DNA of 64,000 nucleotides from positions 930,001 through 994,000 of the forward strand of contig JAADJZ010000011.1 in the NCBI GenBank assembly GCA_011032825.1, read 5' to 3'. Below, piece after piece: positions 16,559 to 27,988 of this stretch (position 1 is its first letter; each line of letters opens with the position of its first letter). A program made the translations under genes and the position numbers. Origin of the DNA: Massariosphaeria phaeospora. Lineage: Eukaryota; Ascomycota; Dothideomycetes; Pleosporales. The notes beneath the pieces are model-generated. The model was not told the origin of the DNA, ran no database searches, and saw only the letters and a program-made list of their open reading frames with translations.

Positions 16559-17753
16559 TGTTGTGAAGATTGGGGTGTTGGGGAGTTGGGCTTTGAGGTG
16601 GAATTAGGCGAGGAAATCCGGAGTACGGCTAGAGAGATAGATCTGAACGGACATTTTGTGCGATGGAAACAGCGTGTTTTAACATTTCGAGGTTCTGCTG
16701 AGGTGCTGATGCGGCACAGCTCACCGGGACAGCGAGGCTGTGCAAGGCTGGCTGATGGCGGCGAGGGCGCGCTTAAGTATGGAAGAGTCTGGAGGTTGCA
16801 GGTTAAATCAAGGCGTATCGCCTTGCTCGTTCTTTTCTTGGGTTCGTATGTTCTGTGCCGTAGTGCTGCAGCTGGATGGCGAATTAGCTAGCTTGCGGTC
16901 GCTTGTTAATTGGTCGTGGCCGTGAAACAAAGCATCATCAAGTACAGTTAGAGACTACAGTTCGTGTGCCCACGACTGAGTCCTGTCGAGGTAGGAGGAG
17001 AACGTCGTCGGTAAATTTAGTAAGACTGCAAACTGCAGGTTCTTGCGCGTGACGTGACGGGCGGAGATAGTCTACCAATGCAACAGGTAGGGCAACACGA
17101 CTCAGAACACATTGCGGTACGCCTTGCAGTGCAGATCCCGTTTTGCGTGGCAGTGAGATGTTTCACTGCGCTGTAGGTTGGGGCGGAGTTTCGAGTGGGG
17201 TCCGCTACAGGATCGATCACGTGCGTTAGTACGTGCCGGTGCGAAACTCCGAGTTACGCCCTGTACACAAGTACTCCGACGTAGGTAGACGATACAATCG
17301 TCGAATCGCCGAACGCATCCAGGGATATGGATCGTGTGTCCCTTGGATAAAAGCTCCGATATCTGTAAGACGCGAAATAAGTCGTCCTGCTTCTGAGGGC
17401 GGCTGGCTGGGTGGCTGCAGCGTGCTGTGTTCGCTTCGATTACTGTGTAAGGCAGGACAAGGCCAACGCTCTCTCATCACCGTTACGCCGACGCCGCTGC
17501 AGCGCTTAGACGCCGCAGCGTTGAGGTTTCAACGAGATGGGCACAGCAGCGCGAATCCTGCCAGGCATCCGTCTGTACTAGTTTGAGGATCGCGGCGCAG
17601 TTGACTGGACAATGTCCTCGCCGCCCCAGCCCTTCATATCTTCGAAAGTCCCAATCTTTCGAGATATTGCAATCGAGGCCAAGGCTTCGCCAAAAAGGCT
17701 TCCACATTTTGCGCTGCGCACGGCTGTTGTTTTTTCTCATTTCTTCTTCCACT
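16559..17753. other. Divergent intergenic region between two four-TM genes
   Basis: It separates two divergently transcribed membrane-protein genes and may hold both promoters. Open frames here have no recognisable features. Confidence 0.45.
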
Positions 17754-18707
17754 ATGCTGCACACCATCAGGCAGCGCATAACATACTTAACGTATTTCAT
17801 CTTTACGGCCTCTGGTGTTCTACTCGGGCTTTCGATCGCGGAGGTTGCACTTGAATCCCGGGTCTTGCGCGTCTTCCGCAACTTAAACATCCAGGTGCCG
17901 GGCTCAAGCATAGCGGAATGGTTGTTCGTATCGTTGAACCCTCAAAATCTGCGTACCGGCCCAAGCGATGGAATATTTATTGTGGGCGTATTCGGGATTG
18001 TCGCTTCACTGCTGGGGTTGGCGTGGATGGGTTCGGTGTGGTATGGTGTAAGGGAGCAAAGGGTATGTTGAGTTGGCCAAGCCCATTGGAGCGTTTACTG
18101 AGACAGATCAACTGAGCAGCTCAATAGAATCGGGCTGGTCACGTGCGCGGGTTTTGTCGTCAACCTGGTTGTGGCACTTTCAATATTGACGTATGTTTTC
18201 GTCGTCGAGTCTAAGGAGACTCTGCCGAGATATTTCAACAAGGACTGGATGCGCCACCTGTTCACGCACGAGTATTACATCTGCGAGGCATTTCCAAGCC
18301 TGGTAAATAACGCCGAGGATTATTATGGCTTCGCGGCATGCGGCGTTGCTGTAAGTGGGATATTTTGAGCGCGAAGGGAGACAGCTGACCATGCACAGCA
18401 AGCTGCTCGGTACGAGATCATAGTAATTGCTCTCGCGTCGGTACTTTTGACAGCACTTGGCATGCTTCAGGCGCACAAGAGTGGTATACACAGAAAACTA
18501 AAGTGGGATCCAGATGTTGAGAAAGGACTACCATCGAAAGCGGGTGTTCGGGAAGGCTACAGATTGGGTCATTATTATCGCAGTAGGGTGCAATCACCTG
18601 TGGCACCTTTGTCAGCAAAGAATCGAGATGCTGCAGGAATCCAGACACCGCGAGCGGCGTTGATGAGTCACCGAATATCGATCGTAGGGTATTATGCAAA
18701 GTTATGA
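17754..18707 (+). CDS. Four-TM integral membrane protein (three exons)
   Basis: Exons 17754-18062, 18120-18350 and 18399-18707 encode 283 aa; both introns are phase 0 (GTATGT...GCAG and GTAAGT...ACAG, 57 and 48 nt). Hydrophobic segments fall near residues 10-32, 70-95, 110-132 and 183-205, giving four TM helices. A Cys-containing loop (EYYICEAF) lies between TM3 and TM4, and the C-terminal tail is polar and basic. The pattern of TM1, loop, TM2, charged turn, TM3 ending in VES and Cys loop parallels the divergent gene at 15755-16558, so they may be distant paralogues. No family name can be given. Confidence 0.75.
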
Positions 18708-18803
18708 GCTATGATAAGTGGCAAAGAATTATCAGTCAACTTTTACTGAGACTCCCATATTTATATTTGTGCAGAAGCGAGGGCTAACTCATTAATTATA
18801 CAG

Positions 18804-20033
18804 TTAGTTGACGGCTGGTTGCACTAGAGTGTTTCCTATGGCAAATTAGTAATAATTGAACAACATAATTACAGGTCTCTAGACGTACCTCCATCGGGAT
18901 ACAATATCTGTTCATTGTAGAAGACGCCGCCTGGGCCAGCCAAGAACAGTACTGTCGCACCCATGTCGGAGTCTTTACCAGGGCGTCCTGAGAACATTAG
19001 CTCATGGTGTCTGGAGGTGTAAAAAGGAGCGTACCAGCAGGGTTCGACGACTTCATGTTCAGCTCACTCTTGTTATCATCTCCCGACTTTCCGGCAGTCA
19101 TCTGTTATAGATGTCAGTGTGGACTGGCGTGAGGTCCCGAGAGAGTGATGGTACCTCGCTGGGGAAGATTCCTGGAGCTATGACGTTAACGCGGACTTTG
19201 GTCTCTGAGAAGACCGTGGCGAGCATGCGACTGAGATGGGTAGCAGCGGCTTTGCTGGATGCATACGCCGGCTGGCCCATGCTGCTGCCCTTCATTGCTC
19301 CGGAAATCGAAGTCACGTTTATGACGCTTGAAGAGTAGCCTGGTGTGACCGAGCCGCCCTTTGCCAACAACGGAAGGAAGGCGACAGACATAAAGTAAGC
19401 GCCGGTGACGTTCGTCTTGAAGGTGTCTGCCCAGCTCTCTGGCTCGGACTTCCAGAAGTGGTCGGACACGGATTGCGGATCGCTGAACTCGGGCTGGCCA
19501 GCACTTGAGAACTTTGTCGCATCGTCGCGAGCAATTCCCGCATTATTCACGCTGACTGTGCGTGAGATGGGAAGTCTAGAAACTGGCATGTGAAACTAAC
19601 AGAAGCTGAATGCCTTTCGGTTCCTTCTCACTGACTTCCTTGTATAGGCGTTTGATGTCATCCTTGTCGCTCACATCACCTTGCAGCCTACTGATATCAG
19701 AAAGAGTACATCATGGATTGGTGCCACTCACGGAATGATCTTGCCTGGTCCAGTATCGTAGAGCTTCTGCGTCTGCTGTAGTACCTCGTTCCGACGGGAG
19801 GTAATGTAGACTTTGGCGCCATTAGCCACAAGAGCCTGAGTGATCATCAGACCAATCCCAGTGCCTCCACCAGTCACAATGGCGGTGACATGGGAAACGT
19901 CGAAGAGCTTGGAGCTCTTCAATTGCTCGTTGTCGGCCTTTCCGGAGCTCATGTTCTTGACGACGACGTGAGAAGCTCTGGGGACAAAAGAGTTGTGGAT
20001 GGTGGGTAAGTTGCGGGCAAAGAGTCGAAGCAT
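18804..20033 (-). CDS. Short-chain dehydrogenase/reductase with extended N-terminus (six exons)
   Basis: Exons 20033-19732, 19687-19601, 19551-19155, 19101-19035, 18987-18889 and 18835-18804 sum to 327 aa. The first about 35 residues (MLRLFARNLPTIHNSF, basic and amphipathic) look like a mitochondrial presequence; an upstream in-frame ATG at 20090 is also possible. SDR landmarks are TGGGTGIG (cofactor), NNAGIA, VTSISGA (catalytic Ser), YASSK (YxxxK) and VNVIAPGIFPSE. The C-terminus PDGGNTLVQPAVN is reached only through a last 32-nt exon. It resembles the 3-oxoacyl-ACP-reductase-like SDR group, but the substrate is unknown. It is divergent from the AsaB/CmcJ-like gene. Confidence 0.87.
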
Positions 20034-21029
20034 GTTCTGCGAGTGTTGAAAACGGGTGAGGTGGTCATGAGAGAATGGAAGTATGTGCATTCATGTCAAC
20101 ATAATGACGTCGGCATGGATCGTGCCGCTAAACTCAGGGAACGATGCATCGATGCACCATTGAACCATCGAACCATCGAACTTCGATCTAGATTTGCCAT
20201 GGAAGCCAAATATGCATGGCAATGACATGTGTGCCTCTGGTATCTGCAGCAGTGCGGGCAATGTGGTCTTCATTGAGTGCTGTTCCGATGACGCCACAAG
20301 TACAGTCTTCGACAAGGCAAGTCTCCTGTCTCCCTCGCTGGAGGAGGTTTTGTATTAGAATTGTCAGCGCCTCCGCCTTGACAGTCGAGGCCTTGAACGA
20401 AAGCAAGTGAGGGATGGTGGGTGAACCGTGATGGCAAGGACTGCGAAAAAGATGAGATGGAGGAAGCCGCAAGACCGAGCTTTCCCCGAGGCAGATCCGA
20501 AGCATCTCCCGACAGCCGCCCACGTCAACGTCCAACCGCCATCAACACGCCTGCCTACCACCCACGCGCCCCGTAGAGACGGAGAACTGCGAACTCATCG
20601 TCAATCCGTCCAGCAGTCCGCTCACAACTCATCACGCAATCTAGGCTGTTTGTCAGCGCTGTCGCAAACGATTGGACGCAGTATTAGTAAACCTCGGCAA
20701 TAGCGCGATGGCATCATCGCCACGACTGCCGCAGGAGGGGCAGACGCGACGACATCACACGCCGTGGTTGCCAGTCCTCGTATTTCTAATCTCGAGAACC
20801 ATCATAGTATAAAGGAAGTAGACCTGGCGGTTGAGCAGTTCTCATCTCTCACATCTCAAGGAACTCACTCTGTCCTCGATTAACCCCAGCAAGCATTAAC
20901 GCATTCACACATCCACCCGCTCCACCTCTTCGCACCGCTCCGACCACGCTCGCACGCTCGATTTTCCGGAAAGCATACAAAGGGCACTCTAGCGGACTAC
21001 AGAACAGAGTCGCCATCTTCAGAGCCAAC
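20034..21029. other. Divergent intergenic region between SDR and AsaB/CmcJ-like gene
   Basis: This is a shared upstream region of about 1 kb. A TATA-like element lies at 20808-20814 on the + strand. No open frame here looks real. Confidence 0.5.
20808..20814 (+). promoter_or_regulatory. TATA-like box
   Basis: TATAAAG lies about 215 nt upstream of the AsaB/CmcJ-like start codon, in the expected orientation. Assignment rests on position only. Confidence 0.4.
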
Positions 21030-21941
21030 ATGACGACCGCCGCGTCTCGCCCAACGCCCGCCCACGAACTCGGCAGCAGCGCCCCGTCGTTGTCTAGCTC
21101 GAGACGGGAAGACGTGAATCCCCAAGGGCTTCCCATTCCGCGCGGGCTCGTCACCGCACCCCTCTCCTTCTACAGCCCCCCCGCCGACGGCTCCAAACCC
21201 CATAATTACGTCGAACCACAACCCGACGGTGTCCAGCGAAACTTTGGCGAAGCCTGGCACTCCGTCGCCATCGACGACCTGCGCGGCCAAGAGTCAAACT
21301 TCACCCTCGACAACAACGCGTTTGCAGTCCTGTCCGATATTCCCTCCCAAGAGTACGCCTTCGCCGACGACGCGCAGATCCGCCGCGTCTACTACCCCGA
21401 AGTCGAGCAGCTGCTCCTCGATACCATCCCTGGCGCAACCCGCGTCGTCCTCTTCGACCACACAATTCGGCGCTCACATCCCGACGCTGCCCGCGCGCCT
21501 GTAACTCGCGTGCACATCGACCAGACCGCTGCATCCACGGCTCAGCGCGTGCAATTACACCTTCCTGAAGAAGCCTCGACCCTGTTGCGTGGCCGCTACC
21601 GCATCATCAACGTGTGGCGGCCGCTCAACGGGCCCGTCATGGCGCACCCGCTCGCTGTAGCCGATAGCGCGACCGTCAACGATGACGACCTGATTCTCGT
21701 GGAGCACAGGTACCCGGATCGCACGGGGGAGACAGCGGCGGTGCAGCACAATAAGGGTCAGAAATGGTATTACTGGTCAGGCATGAAGAACGAGGAGCGG
21801 CTGCTGCTGAAGTGCTTCGACAGCGACGAGACGGTAGGCAAGTGGGGGCGCGTACCTCATACGGCGTTTGCGGATCCGAGAACGCCTGAGGGGGCTATCG
21901 GGCGAGAGAGTATTGAGGTCAGGGCGTTGGTGTTTGGCTAG
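21030..21941 (+). CDS. AsaB/CmcJ/GA4-desaturase-like family protein
   Basis: A single-exon 303-aa frame. Diagnostic blocks of this fungal/bacterial family occur in order: YYPEVEQLL, VVLFDHTIR, VTRVHIDQT, INVWRPLNGPV with LAVAD, then KWYYWSGM, DEWRLLL-type EERLLLKCFDS and PHTAFADP followed by RESIEVRALVF. Relatives include CmcJ (cephamycin pathway), AsaB (aspergillic acid/astechrome-type pathways) and CTB9-like proteins. They are described as oxygenase-like tailoring enzymes, often annotated as methyltransferases or GA4 desaturases, so the reaction here is not known. The HID pair fits a metal site. It shares a divergent promoter with an SDR, which may mean co-regulation. Confidence 0.85.
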   Translation: MTTAASRPTPAHELGSSAPSLSSSRREDVNPQGLPIPRGLVTAPLSFYSPPADGSKPHNYVEPQPDGVQRNFGEAWHSVAIDDLRGQESNFTLDNNAFAVLSDIPSQEYAFADDAQIRRVYYPEVEQLLLDTIPGATRVVLFDHTIRRSHPDAARAPVTRVHIDQTAASTAQRVQLHLPEEASTLLRGRYRIINVWRPLNGPVMAHPLAVADSATVNDDDLILVEHRYPDRTGETAAVQHNKGQKWYYWSGMKNEERLLLKCFDSDETVGKWGRVPHTAFADPRTPEGAIGRESIEVRALVFG

Positions 21942-23058
21942 GGTGTGGCTTTGTGCGATAACCACCTTCCTTGTCTTGGATATGGCGTTCGTGTGTTGGA
22001 CTGGTGGATATCCTGCTTAGATAATTTAGCCGATACGTCTGTTTCTTCGCTCGCTCCAATATACTATACTCAGCAATAATCCATTTGATCAGTCCAAACA
22101 GTAAACATATGAGGCTCCACACGAGCAACTGGCCTACTTTTATACAGTCCGAACAGGCTAGGCTAATACACTTAAGGCTATGGATCGAAGTGAGCTGGAA
22201 CGCTTGAAACACAGAATAGGGCTGGGTTAGATTGAATAAGGGATTGGCTGATGAAGTGCCTTCTATCAGAGATACAGGAAGGAGAAGCTTATAGTTGTAT
22301 GTATGTTGTTTCTTACTTGTTTCCAATCCGGATAGTGGAGGCGGGTGCGCTGTATGTACTGCTATACTAGGTGGCTGATTATTCCAAGGCTTTGAGCTAG
22401 ATACCATAATGCTGTCGCGAGCGCGAACGCGCGATACGGCCAGCTTCACTGCTTTGGCATTACATACATCGTGTAGTGTATGGCGAGTATCTACGTAAAC
22501 ACTGTTGGTCTGATTTGGTTGGTGTGATAACGAGAAGTAATTATGTGGTCAGCTTGAGCTGCTAACTCACCATCATGTAGCCAATGAAGTGGCCAGACCG
22601 TGTAACGGTACTGCACAAGCTCAGGAATAAGGTGCTGAGTGCAACCTGCCTGCATCTGTCCCGCGCGCCTCCATGATACGCAGTCTTGTACGCGCCGTGG
22701 AACGGCTGATTCTGGGGTGGGTTGAGAGGAGGAGTAGGAGGAGTGGAGAGGGGGGAAAGTGGGTTGAAGAGTGGGTTGAAGGTGAACGAAGTGAAGTGTA
22801 TACAGTTGCACCCGCTATTGAACCAAGGAGTGTGTATTCTATTACCGAACCCAACTAAAAGACTTGACAAGCTGGCTTTTGCGCCAACATATACATCAGA
22901 AACGGGTCTCGTCTGCTCGGCTCACATTTTCGTTGCCCCGGTCCACTACCTTTTCACACAGCCACTGTGCCACGGCGGCTCCCGACCCTCTATGCACCGT
23001 CTCATCTAATCTCATGTCGAGGCGAGTGAAGTGGGGTTGCGGTCAGAATGGCCGAACT
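21942..23058. other. Intergenic region
   Basis: It lies between convergent genes. No coding signal, repeat or RNA gene could be supported. Confidence 0.45.
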
Positions 23059-24034
23059 CTACTCGATGCCCTCGAGCAGTTTGTCCATGTCGCCGTCGAG
23101 GATGACCGTGGTTGTCGTGCAGATGCTCGGGTCGCAGACTTCTTCGTACGCCTATAGCACGCCGTCGCGATTAGCAGCCATTACAAGTTCACACGGCGCG
23201 GTGAAAGGTGCGGAGCGCGGAGCGCGGAGCAGGACTCACAATCAGTGTCCCCGTCTTGTTCATTTTGGCGCAGTCTTCGAGCAGCGGGACGCGGCGGATG
23301 ACGGTCTCGGAGAAGCTGGGTGGGCCCCAGTTGTAGACGGTAGGGGCCTGCGGGGCTGCGCGCTGGAACTCGTAGTTGTTGTCTGGGTGGGAGGGACGAG
23401 CGTTAGCGAGAGTGATGCACAGGGGAGCGAGAATGGGAAGCTTGCCTTCGAAGCGCAGCGTAGCAGTGCCGTTTCCAAAGCCGCGGAGCCCCATGCCCTG
23501 GGCGGTGACGTCCCAGTGTTCGCCTTTCATGCGTTCGCCGATGGTAGAGGCTGGCTCGTCGGGGCCTTGGAAGAGGACTGTGTTGGGGAAAAACCGTCAG
23601 TGAGTGAGGCAGATAGAATGGGCTGGAAAGACCTGGAAAGAGGGGATTTTTTTGCATGGGTAGACGGTGTTTGGTGGGATGTGTTGTTATGCGGTATGCA
23701 GGGTTATGGGTGGGGTCTTCTTTACTTCGAACATTGTATCCTGCCTTCACGAGAATAGCAGCGCCCTTGCGTAGGCCCGTATTGACTTCTGTGGTATTGT
23801 AGCCCTGTGCTGCAACGTAGGGGTGGAACGCCGGAAAGCCGCTGTTTTATGTTCAGCGTCTTAATCTTGTGGTTGGGGTTGTGTGTGGTAGATATCGTAT
23901 ACGTACGTGTAGAAGACGTTGACTTCACCGCACCCTTTGTTGATTGGGAAGACTGGACCGTCTTGAGGGGTTGGGTAAGCCGTAGTAGCGCTGACCAGGA
24001 GCGCGAAGAGCGCGAGGGGAGTGCTGAAGGGCAT
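23059..24034 (-). CDS. Secreted protein of unknown family (five exons)
   Basis: Exons 24034-23907, 23841-23726, 23577-23446, 23382-23240 and 23151-23059 give 203 aa. The signal peptide is MPFSTPLALFALLVSATTAY. The mature part holds NTT and NGT sequons, an aromatic stretch (GFPAFHPYV), LFQGPDEPAS and a Cys pair near the end (EVCDPSICTTTT). Intron 3 (23445-23383, 63 nt) starts with GC (GCAAGC) and carries a CTAAC branch site. Because 63 is a multiple of three and has no stop, it could instead be retained, giving 224 aa. The other introns are GT-AG. No homologous family was recognised. Extracellular location is well supported; function is unknown. Confidence 0.72.
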
Positions 24035-24163
24035 TTTTCGGGGGTTTGTTGATATTTGGATGGTAAGACTGAGGGAGAGGAGATAATGGAGAAGGGGGGC
24101 TGTAGAGGGATGTTGTGTGGGATTGGGGATGCGGGAAGATGGTTGATGGTCGTGCAAACGGTT

Positions 24164-24170
24164 TTATATA
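24164..24170 (-). promoter_or_regulatory. TATA box
   Basis: TATATAA on the minus strand lies about 130 nt upstream of the secreted protein's start codon at 24034, a typical fungal spacing. Confidence 0.5.
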
Positions 24171-24858
24171 CCTTTGTCGAACCATGCCCAGGTGGGTCCT
24201 CTATGCGTGACTACTCAATAGTAGTATGCCGACGTTTAGGCGCAGCAAGGCGCCCCATAATTATTCCCCCACTCTCGACAAACGGAGCTCGGCTAGTTCT
24301 GCATAACCCTTTAATAGCAGTGAAGTGACCAATCTCTTGTCTGTGCGTTTCCTCTCACTTGAAAACGACTTTCACTTGATAGCAGCTGGACGCCTGATGC
24401 TACTCTACGGTAACCAGAGCCACGCGCCGAACATATTGCTGTGTTTCTCCGATATCAAAGGACAGAGATTCGTTTCAAGACAGATTCCCAGCGGATCCTC
24501 GCTCCACAGCGAGATGTGTAAACACCTATCGTGCCTCGGATTGATACGAGTGGCAAGATGAAGCTAATACGTGAAAGGCATGTGGTAGATAACAGACTGT
24601 CCGGTTGCATCGGAGCCTCGTCACCTCGGTCCAGGCTCAAAAAAGGTGCACATACCTATGTCCTCGAAAGTGACCAACTTGCAGATGTGAAGCAAGCACT
24701 TGATTGCTTGGCAACTGGGGAAAGAATCCGCGACAGGGTTGGATGAAGACAAATGAGGTATCTCTTGAGCATTCGCGCAAACTTCTTATAGTTTTTATAC
24801 GGGGTTGGATGAGGTTTCGGATAGAGGTTTCGGATAGCAGCCTAGACGGGTATTTCTT

Positions 24859-24930
24859 CTGCGAACAGGTCCAAATGCGGCATGCAGTATGCGTCTGCGA
24901 ACAGGTCCAAACTCGGCAAGCCGTACGCGT
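24859..24930. repeat. 36-bp tandem repeat, two copies
   Basis: Two adjacent 36-bp units (24859-24894 and 24895-24930) share CTGCGAACAGGTCCAAA at their start and differ at a few positions. They are followed by two further CTGCGT hexamers. Just upstream, GAGGTTTCGGATA occurs twice in tandem. Confidence 0.85.
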
Positions 24931-25755
24931 CTGCGTCTGCGTACGGAAATGAGGCATTAGGGAGAAGAGGAGAGGCACAGGGCGAAGTGAAGATGTCGGA
25001 GAGTCGGAGTGGATTTTGCCGTTGTCATGTGATGCGGCGGATCGGGTCGTCAGCTCCGACAGCTCGCTAGCGCGTGTCGTCTGTAGGTTCTCCGTAGCCA
25101 TCTATTTCTCCTCCTTCCGTCGTCTTTTACTCCATCAACATTTCTCGTACAGCTGCAGCCTGCTGTCAACTATCATAAGATGTTAGCTTCGACTCTTGTT
25201 CTTTCGCGCGCACCCAGCTCCTAGCGCTTTCAAATACGCACCGCCTCCAATCTTAGCGATGAGCAGCAGCCACTTAAGGCTATAGTTCCTCGACGTGCTC
25301 CTTCTCCGTCGCGCTTGAATGGTATGACCATCATGAGCGTCGCCTCTTCATGCGAGTTCACCTAGGTCTTTTCTTCCAATGACTTCTGGATACATGTCAG
25401 ATAAGAAGATCAGCATGGTCGCTTGGACCAGAAGAGAGGAGAGTTAGATCCTGAAGTAGCCTCGAGTTTGTCTTGTTCGATCTGAAGTGCAGCATAGCCG
25501 TACACTGCTGTTGAAAGTCTAGGTGTGCAAGAGTGTGACCAAGCGGACGCCGAACTATAAGTTGCGAGGTGGTGAGATAGTCGCTGGACACAGCCGCAGT
25601 CCGAGCCTGGCATGCTCTACCGTTTCCTGTCAATGAACACGCGCAGACTACCGTGATTATTGTCAGGCGCAGGTTCTACAAGATCAACCAGAACACGAGC
25701 TGACAGATTTGCAGATAGGACCACGTTATTTTATGTATTTATGCGTCAGCGTTAC

Positions 25756-27151
25756 TCATTCCTTCAACCTGGTAACGATAATACCAGTACCATCTCCAGG
25801 AGGTGGATAAAGTCCTTCGACCTCCAACCCGGCCTTGGTCAGGAGCTCCTGCCATTGCCGTTCCGTTCGCTCCATCGCTGACAAGAAGGACATCATCTCC
25901 ATATCCCACATGGCCGGCAACAGCGCACATCCCTTCACTGGAAGTATGAAGTCTTCTATGATCAGGGTGGAGTACCCCTTCTTCATGGACGCGGTTACAT
26001 TCTTGAGGATAATAAGACATTTCTCGTCCGACCAATCGTGCATGATGAACTTCATGTAGTAAAGGCGAGCACCTGTCGTTGACGTCAACAGATTTCAAAC
26101 CAGCATTCGAATAAGCATACCTGAGATCACCTGGTCCTCGAAGAAGTTGAAACCAATCTTCTCAACGCGATCCCCGAGCTGAAGTGTTTGGTCATCCGCA
26201 ATTTGTGGCAGATCATGAAGAACATATCTGCCAGGGTATTCTGCGAACTTTTCTTTGAAAGCCAACAGATCATGACCCCGTCCCCCGGCGATATCTACGT
26301 ATAGAATGCTATCGTCCTTGACAGGCTTCGTTGAGTCGTCAAGAAGCTTTTGTTTGACCGGGAACCAATCGACCCAGGCTGGCCGACTTCCTCGATCGGC
26401 CTCGAAGAATGTTTGGAATGAACTTAAGAGCTTATGGTCATTGTCAACCATATGGGTAAAGAGATCCACTTTGTCGATTCCGAGGCCGTATTGCAATGGC
26501 CCGTCCGCTTGGTCATCGGGATTTTTGTACCCGGTTTTGCGGAGGAATTCGGGAAGTAAAGCCATAGGCTTCATACCGCCATCGAAACTAAACGCCTGTT
26601 CAGCATCTGTTAGAGGAAAAAGTTCGTCGGCTTACATCGCTTCAACCAAACCACCCATAGGTCTGGTGGCGAGCGCTTTGGTCAAACCATTAGGCGCATA
26701 GGATGATTCATCCGGTTCCGCGACATATCCAGCAGCAGTCAAGACTCGGAGTAGTCGCTCTGATTTTCATATCAACATACACGCCACAATTTGCACCTGG
26801 ACCAACCCACCGAGTAGGATCTTGTCCGCCTTGGTGGTCTCCGCCAATTCCGACGACGTTACTCGACCCTTTTCTACAATAATGTTGAAGACACCCAGCT
26901 CGAGTAGGGTTCGCGTTGCCATAAACTGGGAGGGCTAGATCATCGTGTTAGGACGGCATACGCATTGACACTATACAACCACGTACCCAGTACGCAAGCT
27001 TCGTGATCGCATCCTCCGGCTTTTGCAACGCACTGACGAGCTTGGTGGCAGCTTCGAGCAACACTACTCGCGATGCTTCAGCGAATCCACCGCTTGTGGC
27101 AGTCTTGATCGCGGACTCAATTGCATGTGTGACAACGTTGACAAGATCCAT
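25756..27151 (-). CDS. SAM-dependent O-methyltransferase, plant/fungal COMT-like (five exons)
   Basis: Exons 27151-26987, 26934-26811, 26759-26636, 26587-26121 and 26072-25756 sum exactly to 398 aa; all introns are GT-AG. The N-terminal half has a winged-helix dimerisation region (LLELGVFNIIVEKGRVTSSELAE). The SAM-binding motif is VDIAGGRGHDLLAFKEKF (family consensus VDxGGGxG). Further on are YVLHDLPQIAD and YYMKFIMHDWSDEKC, where His in HDW is the usual catalytic base. Length and order match fungal secondary-metabolite O-methyltransferases (sterigmatocystin OMT type). No PKS or NRPS lies in the window, so the substrate cannot be inferred. The start is the first ATG. Confidence 0.93.
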
Positions 27152-27988
27152 CGTGGCTTGATGGCGGTGAGGAGGGTGAAGATTCGCGGGGGAAAGAAAG
27201 CTCTTCCTGACTTCTTTTGAGCCGCCTCAAGCTACTTGTGCTAAAGGTGTACTAGTAACGCCATACGGGATTACAAATGCCGGCCATGCCCCCGCGGAGA
27301 GTCGGCACGACTGGGGCAAAGCTCAAACGTCTGGGTCTCGAATCCTACAGCGCCCTATACCAAAAGTGCTCGTGCAACCCGTTCTAACGGGTCACGCTAC
27401 ACCGCCTCGAAAAGCGAATAAACGAGCCAATCCAATAGGATCTCGGACCGCTCAGTAGTGCAAGCAAGCGGCCCGCGCCTGACAAGGACGGCGCGGCTTC
27501 GCTTAGATCGAGACTAGGACCCTAAGGGCCGACTAAAGCTGTTATTCTGAGGCCCCTATATTTCGTATGAACCCCGTCATCCTGATCTCAGTTCATTGAT
27601 AGCTGCAATACAATCTCTGGGCGGGTTGTATGAAATCTCATCAACTTGAAGAAGCGGAAGCTCCCGTGTTGTCCCGTAGGTGGTAAGAACCAAGGAGACT
27701 CTGGATTAGATTTCCTCGGGCAACGAGTCACATCCCCTGTTTTCATACACCTACAGCGGCAAGGGACACCCCGCCAACGCCTTTTTATCGTCCCGTGCGC
27801 CCCCCGAAGGGCCGAAACACACCCATGATGTGACGTCCAATTTTACTGGCCCTGAGTCGAACAAGGCGTTGGGCACGGCGCCACCCCGTCACAACCGAGA
27901 AACAACATTCTTCAAAAGCGTCATCCCCAACGTCTGTCTTCGAAACCCAGTGACAGTTCTATCACCAGTTGGGTGTCTTCAAGTCAAT
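27152..27988. other. Divergent intergenic region
   Basis: It separates the divergent O-methyltransferase and SAT4-type genes. No gene, RNA or repeat was found. Confidence 0.45.

Larger units (their letters stand above)
24035..25755. other. Gene-poor region with short tandem repeats
   Basis: It holds the promoter of the secreted protein and a tandem repeat at about 24805-24945. A 154-codon minus-strand frame (24637-25101) crosses the repeat but has no domain or splice support. Confidence 0.5.

Noticed and set aside
24859..24930. Direct repeats considered as a CRISPR-like array
   Set aside because: There are only two adjacent copies with no spacers, in a eukaryotic genome.
24637..25101. A 154-codon minus-strand frame with repeated Thr-Cys-rich peptide
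   Set aside because: The peptide repeat is just the 36-bp DNA repeat translated. There is no domain, signal peptide or splice support.
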